A DNA stretch of 42,390 nucleotides from Candidatus Methylomirabilis sp. (lineage in GTDB: Bacteria; DYJV01), in assembly GCA_020722945.1 (NCBI GenBank), contig DYJV01000006.1, forward strand, positions 13,950-56,339. The letters run 5' to 3'. The position numbers were made by a program, and so were the translations under genes. How positions within the stretch are numbered: position 1 is the first letter of the stretch; each line of letters begins with the position of its first letter. Positions 9,113-17,622 of the stretch are shown piece by piece. The notes below the pieces were generated by a model. The model saw nothing but the letters and a program-made list of their open reading frames with translations, ran no database searches and was not told the origin of the DNA.

Positions 9113-10102
9113 TTAATTGAAAAATGACATTACAATAGCTGTAACAACAAGATTAGCTAATGCAAGAGGCATCAGATATTTCCAACCAAGAGTCAATATT
9201 TGGTCTATCCTTAATCTTGGATATGTAGATCTCTCCCACACAAAGAAAAACATTAAGAGAACTGATTTTAGCAAGAACCACACTGTCCCCGGTAAAAATG
9301 GACCATGCCATCCACCAAGATAAAGAGTTGTTATTAAAGCACTAATTGTGAATAAATGGCAATACTCAGCCATAAAAAACATTGAAAATTTCATACTGCT
9401 GTATTCTACGTTAAATCCACACGCAAGCTCAGATTCTGTCTCAGGCATATCAAAAGGTGTCCTGTTTATCTCTGCAAGTGCACCTATTATTGCCAAAACA
9501 AATCCTAAAGGTTGTTTTATGATATTCCACAAATCTGCTTGTGCATCAACTATCCCACTAAAACTGAGTGTCCCACTTACCAAAACTACACCTATTATTG
9601 TTAGTGCAAATGGAAGTTCATAACTTATCATAAGAGCTGTAGCTCTCAATGCACCTACAAGACTGTATTTGTTGTAGGAAGCGTAGCCTCCAAGCACACA
9701 ACCGTATGAACCTATTGCAGCAAGAGCAAATATATATAAAACAGATACATCTATATCAGCAAGAATAAGCTTTACCTCCCTGCCAAAAAGAGTAACTTTG
9801 TCTCCAAATGGTATAACAGCAATAACTCCGAGAGCACATGCAAAACTTATCATTGGAGCAAGCACAAATACTATTTTGTCAGCTTTTTCAGGAATGACAT
9901 CCTCTTTAAAAAAAGACTTAACTGCATCTGCAAGTGGCTGCATCAATCCTTTATAACCAACTCTCATTGGACCATATCTTAATTGAAAGCCTCCAAGAAG
10001 TTTTCTTTCAAACCAGGTTGAGTAGGCTACAATAAGAAGCAATCCAACAAAAACAATCAAGTTAAGAACAACTGTAATGCTTATATCGATTAGAAAATCC
10101 AT
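9113..10102 (-). CDS. nuoH: NADH-quinone oxidoreductase subunit H
   Basis: A 329-residue membrane subunit (ND1) with eight or nine helices that forms the quinone chamber and its link to the pumps. Signature segments are STWFERKLLGGFQLRYGPMRVGYKGLMQPLADAVKSFFKED near the N-terminus and AEINRTPFDMPETESELACGFNVEYSSMKFSMFFMAEYCH in the middle, with the conserved acidic loop residues in place. This argues that the complex still reduces a membrane quinone. GGAGG lies eight bases before the ATG; nuoG ends 15 bp upstream. Confidence 0.97.
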   Translation of the reverse strand: MDFLIDISITVVLNLIVFVGLLLIVAYSTWFERKLLGGFQLRYGPMRVGYKGLMQPLADAVKSFFKEDVIPEKADKIVFVLAPMISFACALGVIAVIPFGDKVTLFGREVKLILADIDVSVLYIFALAAIGSYGCVLGGYASYNKYSLVGALRATALMISYELPFALTIIGVVLVSGTLSFSGIVDAQADLWNIIKQPLGFVLAIIGALAEINRTPFDMPETESELACGFNVEYSSMKFSMFFMAEYCHLFTISALITTLYLGGWHGPFLPGTVWFLLKSVLLMFFFVWERSTYPRLRIDQILTLGWKYLMPLALANLVVTAIVMSFFN

Positions 10103-10117
10103 TAATTAAACCTCCAC

Positions 10118-12805
10118 CTAAGCTTTCTTTATATTAACTGCACAAACTTTATACTCTGGGATCCCTGCAACAGGATCAAGAACAGAATTTGTGAGCCTAT
10201 TAATAGCTGATTCTGAAAAATGAAAACATCCAAAAACAACTCCTTCTGAGACTTTATTAGATATTTTGGCATTAGTGGACACTGAGCCTCTCCTTGAAGA
10301 GACAACTATTTTTTCACCATCAGATATTCCAAGTTTTTTAGCATCTGAAGGATTAATTTCAAGAGCAGGTGATGGACTATAATAATTGAGTGCCTTAGCC
10401 CTCCTTGTCATTGTAGCTGTATGATAATGCTCATATCTTCTCCCTGTTGTAAGAATAAAAGGATACTCTTTATCAGCAAGCTCTTTAGGAGCTCTGTTCT
10501 CTATAGGAACAAGCAAACCTTTACCCCTTGCAATCTTTGCAGTGTGAAGAACTGGTGTCCCTTGATGCTCTTCATCAGGACAAGGCCAGCATACACCATC
10601 ATTTGCTTCTATCTTACTATATGAAATTCCTGCATACTGTGGAGTAACTTTTCTTATCTCTTCAAATACTTTTTGAGCATCATCAGAGAAATTCGCTCCT
10701 AATTTAGAAGCTAACATAGAGAGTATCAATATATCCTCCTTAGCATCTCCCGGAGCATTTACAGCTTTTCTAACTCTCTGAACTCGTCTTTCAGTATTTG
10801 TAAATGTCCCCTCTTTCTCTGCAAAACAAGCAGCAGGAAGAACAACATCTGCCTTCTGAGCTGTCTCTGTAAAAAATATATCTTGAACAACAATAAAATC
10901 AAGTTTATCAAAAGCGTGCTCAGCATGAGATAAATCAGGTTCACTGAGCATAGGATTTTCACCCATAATATATAGTGCTTTAAGCTCACCTTTCTCTACC
11001 ATTTCTGGGATATCTGTAAGTGGTCTCCCTTTTTTAAGGTTGCAAGATGAACCCCATACTTCAGAGAATTTGCTACAATTCTCTTCACTATCAACAGGCT
11101 GATAACCTGGATAAACATTAGGTAAGCCACCCATATCACAAGCACCCTGAACATTGTTCTGTCCTCTGAGAGGGTTGACTCCAGCACCCTCTTTCCCAAT
11201 ATTACCGGTAATCAGTGCAAGGTTAGAGAGTGATTTTACGTTGTCGGTGCCAGTTGTATGCTGAGTAATACCCATAGCATAAAGAATGGAAGCTTTTTCA
11301 GCTTTCCCATAAAGAGTTGCGGCTTTTATCAGTTTATCTTGGGGGATACCTGTAATTTTTGCAACTTCCTCAGGTGTATATTTGAGAACTACCTCTTTAA
11401 GTCTATCAAAACCTTCTGTTCTTTCATTTATATAGGCATCATCTTGGAGATTGTTATTAATGATAACATTCATAAAACCATTTATCCAAGCTATATTGTT
11501 ACCAGGTTTGGGCTGCAACCATATATCAGCATAATCAACAAGGTCTATCCTTTTAGGATCAACAACTATCAACTTTGTTCCATGCTTCATTACAGCTTCT
11601 CTGATATAATTTGCTATAATTGGATGACACTCCGATGTGTTGGACCCTGTCACCAATATTACATCAGCTTTTGTAGTGCAATCTTTTATAGAGTTTGTCA
11701 TTGCTCCGCTTCCAAGTGTAGCAGCCAGACCGGCCACTGTAGAGCTGTGTCAGAGACGGGCACAATGGTCAATATTATTAGTCCCTATTACACTCCTAAA
11801 AAGTTTCTGAAAGAGATAATTCTCCTCATTTGTTGCTCTTGCAGAAGTCAATCCATAAATGGCATCAGCCCCATGCTTATCTTTAATATCTTTTAATTTA
11901 TTTGCAACAAGATTCAGAGCTTCTTCCCATGAAGCATCTCTGAATTTCCCATTCTCTTTTATCATAGGCTTTGTAAGTCTATCTTCACTATGGATAAAAT
12001 CGTAACCATATCTACCCTTAATACAGAGTGAACCTTCATTAACCCCCACACCATTTTTTGTTGTAACTTTTATAACTTTCCCCTGAAATACATTTAGTTC
12101 AAGTTGACAACCACAACCACAATATGAACATGTAGTCTGAACCCTATTAATAAACCATTTTCTACCTTTGAGACTTGTCAATTTGTCGGTCAAAGCTCCT
12201 GTAGGACATACTGAGAGACACTCTCCACAAGATTTACAAAGTTCTGGCTTAACAACTTGTATCTTTGCATCCCAACCTTTGCCAACAATATTTATTGCCT
12301 GATTCCCTGTTATCTCCCTACAAGCAGTAACACACCTGAGACACATTACACATCTGTCAGCCCACTGTCTTATAAAAGGGGTAGCATATTCAGGCATACC
12401 TTTTTTTGGAAGCTTCTCCTGAAACTCAACTTGTTCAATATTAAACTGGTACACTAAATCTTGAAGTGTGCACTCTCCAGCTTTGTCACAGATAGGACAA
12501 TCAAGAGGGTGATTCAACAGTATCAGCTTTAATGCATCCCTTCTCATCTGATAAAGAAGATCAGAATTTGTAATTACTTCTATATCGTTATCCACATGAG
12601 TCATACAAGCAGGAACAGGATGCTCGTAACCTTTAACCTCAACTACACACAATCTGCATGATCCTATCGGAGTAAGTCTATCGTGATAACAGAATGTAGG
12701 GATTGTTATCCCTGCAGTTTTTGCAGCTTGAAGTATAGTAGTGCCTTTTTTAACCTCTACTTCTTTACCATCAATTTTTAATTTGAACATAGCTTCTTGT
12801 GACAT
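10118..12805 (-). CDS. nuoG: Selenocysteine-containing NuoG / formate dehydrogenase alpha subunit (TGA read through at 11750-11752)
   Basis: Two apparent ORFs in one frame are joined by a single TGA, giving 895 residues with Sec352. In order: a 2Fe-2S domain (Cys39, 50, 53, 67), a His-Cys 4Fe-4S site (His99, Cys103, 106, 112), two 4Fe-4S motifs (Cys152/155/158/162 and Cys190/193/196/200), then a molybdopterin domain with its own 4Fe-4S ligands (Cys226, 229, 233, 261). Around the TGA the protein reads DHCARL-U-HSSTVAGLAA, the formate dehydrogenase active site. Partner residues are also present: Lys263 (CIKGRYG), His353 and Arg547 (PLRGQNNVQG). The Sec-to-Arg distance of 195 compares with 193 in E. 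coli FdhF (Sec140, Arg333). This is unlike ordinary NuoG, whose molybdopterin domain is vestigial. It lies between the NuoF/GltD fusion and nuoH, so it is part of the complex I operon. SD is GGGGA. Formate oxidation is inference, strongly supported. Confidence 0.93.
11720..11752 (-). promoter_or_regulatory. Bacterial SECIS element directing selenocysteine at TGA
   Basis: On the mRNA the UGA (11752-11750) is followed by 11 bases, then a 7-bp stem AGUGGCC (11738-11732) against GGCUGCU (11726-11720), closed by the loop GGUCU (11731-11727). The loop sequence is that of the E. coli fdhF SECIS, and it starts 18 bases after the UGA in both. The U that is bulged in E. coli (position 17 counted from the UGA) is also U here (11736), in a weak U-G/G-U step. 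SelB is known to recognise this loop and U. Confidence 0.9.
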
Positions 12806-12837
12806 CTATCTTCCCCTGATAAAATTTTCTTGCCTAA

Positions 12838-14778
12838 CTAAATTGCAATCATTCCCACCCTATAACATTTGAGACATCTTTCAGCCTCAGCTCTTGCTTC
12901 TGCTATAGAGTATCCTTCAGTATATTCAACAAAACTTTTTTTCCTCTCTTCGGGGGACATATGCTTAAAATGGAGTCTCTCCATTCCTGCTACTATCCCT
13001 ACATTTTCAGAGGAGTTAAAAACTTTAACTTCAGAAAGAAAATCTTCCATCTTCTCTTCTAAATTTCTATCTATCTTCTCACCTCTTAAATATTTATCAA
13101 TTTTATCAGCTGCTCTTTTTGCACCCGCACATGCTCTAATAAGAGCAGAAGGAGATGTAACCACATCACCTGCTGAGAATATACCTTTTTTGGAAGACAT
13201 ATACGTATTGGCATCTACAACTACTGTCCCCTTTCTGGTAACTTTTATATCAGAATCACCTGAAAGAACTTCAAGATTGATTGCCTGACCTATTGCAGGA
13301 ACAACAATATCACAATCAAGTATATATTCAGAACCTTTTATTGGGACAGGACTTCTCCTCCCTGAAGCATCAGGCTCACCTAATTCCATTTTGACAAGTT
13401 CGAGGCCTACAACTTTCCCATCTTTGGCAATAAGCTTTGTCGGATTTGTGAGGTATAAGAAATTGACACCCTCCTCTTCAGCTTCCTCTATCTCTTCAAT
13501 ATTTGCAGGCATTTCATTTTTGGTTCTTCTGTAAACAAGATTAACCTCATCTTTATTCATCCTTAAAGAGCATCGCACACAATCCATAGCAACATTACCA
13601 CCACCAACTACTACTACTCTTTTCCCATCAGGGTAAGGATCTACTCCACTGTTTATATCGAAAAGATATTTAACGCCTGTAATAAAACCTGCATAACCAT
13701 CATCTTCACCTGCAACACCCATTTTGGAGCTGTCATGAGCACCTATTGCAATTATAATTGCATCAAAAGTTTTCTCTAAATCTTTCAACATAATATCTTT
13801 ACCAACATAGGTATTATACTGAATCTCAACACCGAGAGACTTTATGGCTTCGGTTTCAATTTTGATGACATTTCTTGGAAGTCTATAATCAGGGATACCA
13901 ACTGCTGCCATACCACCAGTCTCTCCAAGCCTTTCAAAAATTTTAACTTTGTAACCTTTCATACCAAGATGATAAGCTGCAGTAAGACCAGCAGGTCCTC
14001 CACCTATTATCGCAATTTTTTTATTTTTAGCAGATTCTACTGATTTAAAATTAGCTACACCTTTTTTGTCAAATTCAAAATCAGCGACAAATCTTTTTAG
14101 ATGTTTAATAGCGATAGGTCCATCAAGAAGCATTCTTCTGCAGTTGTCCTCGCAAGGTTTAACACAGACTCTTCCAACAATACCTGGGAGTGGCAACCTT
14201 GTTCTTATGACATCAAGTGAATCTTGGAATCTACCCTCTCTTATGGCTTCAACATACTCTGGGATAGGTAAATGTATTGGGCAAGCATCTGTGCATGGAG
14301 CAGTAAGATGGGAATGATAGGTAAGATTTGACTTCTTTACTATACCCTTTAAAGCGGCTTTGATATCCTCTTCATAGTATTGAAGTGCATCCATAATAGG
14401 CTTCGTAACTGTCTGACCTAAATTACACCTTGACCCCTCTTTTATAGAGTTGCTTAATTTTTTTACAATTTCAAGGTCTCTATCCTTACCTTCACCATTA
14501 TATATTTTATTAAAGATATCAGCCAAGACTTTAGTCCCAACCCTGCATAAAAAACATTTACCACAAGAGTACTTTTGAGCTTCCTCCATATACGATTTGC
14601 ACAATTCAACAATATCAACATCAGAATCTAAAATAACAAAACCATCCCAGCCCATAAAAGCCTTTACTCTCTGAGAATTAAATTCTTCAGGTAGCTTCAA
14701 TCCTTCAAGATCTATAGGACCTTTGCCTCTATTGTCAACAACGTCTTCTTTCCAGCTACTAAATAGAACTTTTGCCAT
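12838..14778 (-). CDS. NuoF C-terminal Fe-S domain fused to GltD-type FAD/NAD(P) oxidoreductase
   Basis: A 646-residue fusion. Residues 1-140 match only the C-terminal part of NuoF: MGWDGFVILD, then SCGKCFLCRVG (Cys72, 75, 78) and Cys118 for the N3-type 4Fe-4S cluster. The N-terminal FMN/NADH-binding domain of NuoF is absent. From about 155 on it is a GltD/DPYD-like module: Fe-S ligands CTDAC (162, 166) and Cys205, 209, 213, an FAD motif IIGGGPAGLTAAYHLG (about 257), an NAD(P) motif VVVGGGNVAMDCVR (about 395) and a C-terminal FAD-contact SAGDVVTSPSALIRACAGAKRAA. It ends with a Cys pair (RCLKC). This module takes or gives hydride from NAD(P)H via FAD. It replaces nuoE and most of nuoF between nuoD and nuoG; the nuoD gap is only 38 bp. 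SD is GGAG. Whether it prefers NADH or NADPH is not decidable here. Confidence 0.9.
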   Translation of the reverse strand: MAKVLFSSWKEDVVDNRGKGPIDLEGLKLPEEFNSQRVKAFMGWDGFVILDSDVDIVELCKSYMEEAQKYSCGKCFLCRVGTKVLADIFNKIYNGEGKDRDLEIVKKLSNSIKEGSRCNLGQTVTKPIMDALQYYEEDIKAALKGIVKKSNLTYHSHLTAPCTDACPIHLPIPEYVEAIREGRFQDSLDVIRTRLPLPGIVGRVCVKPCEDNCRRMLLDGPIAIKHLKRFVADFEFDKKGVANFKSVESAKNKKIAIIGGGPAGLTAAYHLGMKGYKVKIFERLGETGGMAAVGIPDYRLPRNVIKIETEAIKSLGVEIQYNTYVGKDIMLKDLEKTFDAIIIAIGAHDSSKMGVAGEDDGYAGFITGVKYLFDINSGVDPYPDGKRVVVVGGGNVAMDCVRCSLRMNKDEVNLVYRRTKNEMPANIEEIEEAEEEGVNFLYLTNPTKLIAKDGKVVGLELVKMELGEPDASGRRSPVPIKGSEYILDCDIVVPAIGQAINLEVLSGDSDIKVTRKGTVVVDANTYMSSKKGIFSAGDVVTSPSALIRACAGAKRAADKIDKYLRGEKIDRNLEEKMEDFLSEVKVFNSSENVGIVAGMERLHFKHMSPEERKKSFVEYTEGYSIAEARAEAERCLKCYRVGMIAI

Positions 14779-14816
14779 TGATAGTTCTCCTTAAATTTAT
14801 ATTCAAAATAAAAATC

Positions 14817-15986
14817 CTATCTATCTATCTCTCCTAAAACTATATCCAAGCCGCCAATTGCTGTGATTATATCAGAAAACATATAACCCTCTATCATAGC
14901 AGGCAAAGCTGAAACATGTATGTAACATGGTGATTTTATTTTGAGTCTGTAAGGCTTACTACCTCCGTCACTATAAATATAATACCCAATCTCACCCTTA
15001 GAACCCTCTACACTTTGATAAACTTCACCCTTAGGTGCATTAAACCCTGATAGAACAAACTTAAACCTTCTGATAAGTGCATCTATATCTGTCCTCACCT
15101 TTTCTTGAGGAGGGTTAAGATAAGGAACATCTGCCATAATTGGTCCATCGGGTAAATTTTCTATTGCTTGCCTTACTATATTGATTGATTGCCTAAACTC
15201 TTCCATTCTACAAAAATATCTATCAAATGCATCTCCGCGTGTCCCAACAGGTATCTGAAAATCAAAATCTTGATAACTGCTGTAAGGAAAAGCCTTTCTA
15301 ACATCATAATTAACCCCTGAAGCTCTTCCAACTGCACCAGTAAGACCAAGGTTAATAGCTTCATCGTGCGATATTACTGCTAAATTCTCGTTTCTCTGCC
15401 TCCAGATTATATTGTCAGTGAGAAGAGTCTCATAACCATCTATCTTCTCAGGAAACATTTTACAAAAATATTTGACTCGTTCTATAAATTTGTCAGTAAC
15501 ATCTTTGGCAACCCCACCTATCCTCATATATGTAGGAGTCAATCTTCCACCACTTGCTTCCTCTATACACTCCATAATAATTTCTCTGTCAGCAAATGTA
15601 TAAAAAACAACTGTCATTGCACCAAGGTCAAGAGCAGAACTACCTATCCATAAATGATGACCCATAATCCTTGAAAGCTCTGAAATTATAACTCTTAAAT
15701 ATTGTGCTCTTTTCGGAACTTCAATTCCAAGAAGTTTCTCAACCGCCAAAACATATCCGAGATTATTTAAACTTGCTGCAGTATAATCTAACCTGTCTGT
15801 AAGTGGTATTACCTGATGAAAAGTAAAATCTTCGGCTATCTTCTCTATACCCCTATGAAGTTGACCTATAACAGGAGTAGCTTTTACTACTTTCTCACCT
15901 TCGAGCTCCAACTCAATCCTCAAAACCCCATGCGTAGATGGGTGGTGAGGTCCCATATGTAATTTCCAGGTTTTCTCTGCTGCCAT
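14817..15986 (-). CDS. nuoD: NADH-quinone oxidoreductase subunit D
   Basis: A 389-residue 49-kDa-type Q-module subunit, homologous to the large subunit of NiFe hydrogenases but without the nickel-binding cysteines. Recognisable are MGPHHPSTHGVLRIELELEGE at the N-terminus (the His-bearing quinone-site loop), QLHRGIEKIAEDFTF, GSSALDLGAMTVVFYTFADRE and the C-terminal FSDIITAIGGLDIVLGEIDR. Length and ends are typical of free-standing NuoD, not a NuoCD fusion. It is 27 bp downstream of nuoC. Confidence 0.97.
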   Translation of the reverse strand: MAAEKTWKLHMGPHHPSTHGVLRIELELEGEKVVKATPVIGQLHRGIEKIAEDFTFHQVIPLTDRLDYTAASLNNLGYVLAVEKLLGIEVPKRAQYLRVIISELSRIMGHHLWIGSSALDLGAMTVVFYTFADREIIMECIEEASGGRLTPTYMRIGGVAKDVTDKFIERVKYFCKMFPEKIDGYETLLTDNIIWRQRNENLAVISHDEAINLGLTGAVGRASGVNYDVRKAFPYSSYQDFDFQIPVGTRGDAFDRYFCRMEEFRQSINIVRQAIENLPDGPIMADVPYLNPPQEKVRTDIDALIRRFKFVLSGFNAPKGEVYQSVEGSKGEIGYYIYSDGGSKPYRLKIKSPCYIHVSALPAMIEGYMFSDIITAIGGLDIVLGEIDR

Positions 15987-16013
15987 TTTATCTTCCTTTT
16001 CTAAAAATATTTA

Positions 16014-16532
16014 TTAGTAATTCAAAACATTATCTTTGATAGTTTCTGGATTCCACTGCTTATCAAAATCGTAACCTTTAACAGGGAAATCTTTTCTTAA
16101 AGGATGATATTCGTAACCTGGCCACATTAACAATCTTCTGAGGTCAGGATGTCCGTCAAATTTGATACCAAACATATCAAAAACTTCCCTTTCAGGAAAA
16201 TTAGCAGATTTCCATACAGAGTAAACAGAAGGAACAGATTCACCATCGTTAACCTCTGTTTTTAAGATTAACCTTTCATCTTTCTCTATTGAAACAAGTA
16301 TATACGCTATATCAAAACGAGGTGTCCTACCTTTTGGAAGAAAATCAACAGCAGTAATATCAACAAGAAGATTAAATTTTAAAGAATTTTCTTTAAATAA
16401 ATATTGTGCAATATCAAGCAATTTATCTTTTTTGACTTTAACTATCGGTTCACCTCTAAACTCTTCAGCTTCAATAACTTCATTTTTAAACTTCTTTTTG
16501 ATTGCATCTATTATTTTTTTTGCTTGAGCCAT
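16014..16532 (-). CDS. nuoC: NADH-quinone oxidoreductase subunit C
   Basis: A 172-residue 30-kDa-type subunit of the peripheral arm. The signature region is [43 protein letters not shown], preceded by the conserved beta-strand [12 protein letters not shown]. It packs against NuoD and stabilises the Q-module. It is a separate gene, 17 bp after nuoB. No unusual insertions are seen; the N-terminal 30 residues are lysine-rich and variable, as is usual. Confidence 0.95.
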   Translation of the reverse strand: MAQAKKIIDAIKKKFKNEVIEAEEFRGEPIVKVKKDKLLDIAQYLFKENSLKFNLLVDITAVDFLPKGRTPRFDIAYILVSIEKDERLILKTEVNDGESVPSVYSVWKSANFPEREVFDMFGIKFDGHPDLRRLLMWPGYEYHPLRKDFPVKGYDFDKQWNPETIKDNVLNY

Positions 16533-16549
16533 TGTTAAACCCTACCCTA

Positions 16550-17092
16550 TTATGCTATTTTTATTTTTCTTGCTTCACAATATTTAGCAACTTCTTCATT
16601 AGTGATTACATCAGGCAACTCTTTAAATCTACCCTTTTCTATCTTCTCCTGCAACTTCATAATCCCTGCAAGCAAAGCCTCTGGTCTCGGTGGACATCCT
16701 GGGATATAAACATCAACAGGAATAACTTGGTCAACACCCTGAACAACTGCGTAACTTTGGAATATACCTCCACACGAAGCACATGCACCCATAGCTAAAA
16801 CCCATTTAGGTTCAGAAATTTGCTCATAAATTGTTTTGACCATAGGAGACATCTTTTTGGTAAGGGTCCCTGCAACGATCATAAGATCAGATTGTCTCGG
16901 AGATGGTCTGAAAACCTCAGAACCAAATCTTGCAATATCGTAATGTGAAAGACTTGTAGCCATCATTTCAATAGCACAGCATGCAAGACCAAATGTACAT
17001 GGCCAAATAGAATTTTTCCTTCCCCAGTTAACAAGCTTCTCTAATGTTGTAGTAACAACTGAACCCTCTGGCAATAAATATTCTAATCCCAT
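16550..17092 (-). CDS. nuoB: NADH-quinone oxidoreductase subunit B
   Basis: The PSST-type subunit that holds the terminal 4Fe-4S cluster N2 next to the quinone. It has the adjacent cysteines in [12 protein letters not shown], then [26 protein letters not shown] and the last ligand in [14 protein letters not shown]. An in-frame ATG at 17113 exists, but AAGGAG lies seven bases before the ATG at 17092, which starts the usual [10 protein letters not shown] sequence (180 residues). With that start the gene overlaps the nuoA stop by 10 bp, indicating translational coupling. Confidence 0.96.
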   Translation of the reverse strand: MGLEYLLPEGSVVTTTLEKLVNWGRKNSIWPCTFGLACCAIEMMATSLSHYDIARFGSEVFRPSPRQSDLMIVAGTLTKKMSPMVKTIYEQISEPKWVLAMGACASCGGIFQSYAVVQGVDQVIPVDVYIPGCPPRPEALLAGIMKLQEKIEKGRFKELPDVITNEEVAKYCEARKIKIA

Positions 17093-17460
17093 TCTAATGC
17101 TCCTTTTTTCCATACATATATAAAACCTACTAAAAGTATAAACATAAAAACAAACATCTCAATTAAACCAAAAAAACCGAGCTGTTTAAAGTAAACTGCC
17201 CACGGATACATAAAAACACACTCTATATCAAACAGAAGAAAGAGAAGTGCAAAGATGTAATACTTAACATCAAAAGAGTACCATATCCTTCCTTGTGTAG
17301 GGAGACCGCTCTCATAAGTAACATCTTTGTATGGATTATGCCTGCGGGGACCTAACAGTGCAGATAAAAAAAGCATCGCAACAGCTGCAAAAGCACCTAA
17401 AAATAAAATAATAAAAACTGAAACATAACTTCCAAGATAGGATGTAATTGAAGGTGTCAT
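17083..17460 (-). CDS. nuoA: NADH-quinone oxidoreductase subunit A
   Basis: A 125-residue ND3-family membrane subunit with three helices. The conserved loop after helix 1 is present (the region around [15 protein letters not shown]), as is the helix-2 segment [23 protein letters not shown] with its conserved acidic residues. It is the first gene of the nuo operon. AAGGGG lies six bases before the ATG, and a candidate promoter lies about 40-70 bases upstream. Confidence 0.96.
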   Translation of the reverse strand: MTPSITSYLGSYVSVFIILFLGAFAAVAMLFLSALLGPRRHNPYKDVTYESGLPTQGRIWYSFDVKYYIFALLFLLFDIECVFMYPWAVYFKQLGFFGLIEMFVFMFILLVGFIYVWKKGALEWD

Positions 17461-17499
17461 GATTAACCCCTTGTGAATTTTTTCTAATTTACGGAGATT

Positions 17500-17528
17500 T
17501 GATTAAACTAATTAAAATCATTTGTCAA
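17500..17528 (-). promoter_or_regulatory. Candidate sigma-70-type promoter of the nuo operon
   Basis: On the minus strand a perfect TTGACA (17528-17523) is followed, after 17 bases, by TAATCA (17505-17500), a mediocre -10 hexamer. Predicted transcription would start about 33 bases before the nuoA ATG. The rest of the 162-base gap to mgtE is AT-rich and shows no other clear signal. No terminator hairpin was found after mgtE, so readthrough from mgtE cannot be excluded. Confidence 0.45.
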
Positions 17529-17622
17529 GAAAAAAGATTTAAAATACAAAATATTATATACAGCAATTTTTCAGAAAAAGAGTAAGTTTAATAGAAAAAA
17601 ATAAATAAATACAAATGGATAA

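Noticed and set aside
11258-11896. 212-codon ORF on the plus strand opposite nuoG
   Set aside because: It is a shadow of the nuoG coding sequence; its product is rich in Cys, Ile, Phe and Tyr and has no family features or ribosome site.
10118-12805. nuoG as a pseudogene or two separate proteins split by a stop codon
   Set aside because: The frame is kept across the stop, the stop is TGA exactly at the formate dehydrogenase Sec site, and a matching SECIS hairpin follows. The downstream ORF would begin at a GTG inside the active site without a ribosome site.
12869-13288. 139-codon ORF on the plus strand opposite the nuoF/gltD fusion
   Set aside because: It is antisense to a well-conserved gene and has low-complexity serine- and leucine-rich sequence.
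17093-17113. Longer nuoB start
   Set aside because: The AAGGAG ribosome site lies inside this extension and points to the ATG at 17092, which gives the usual NuoB N-terminus.
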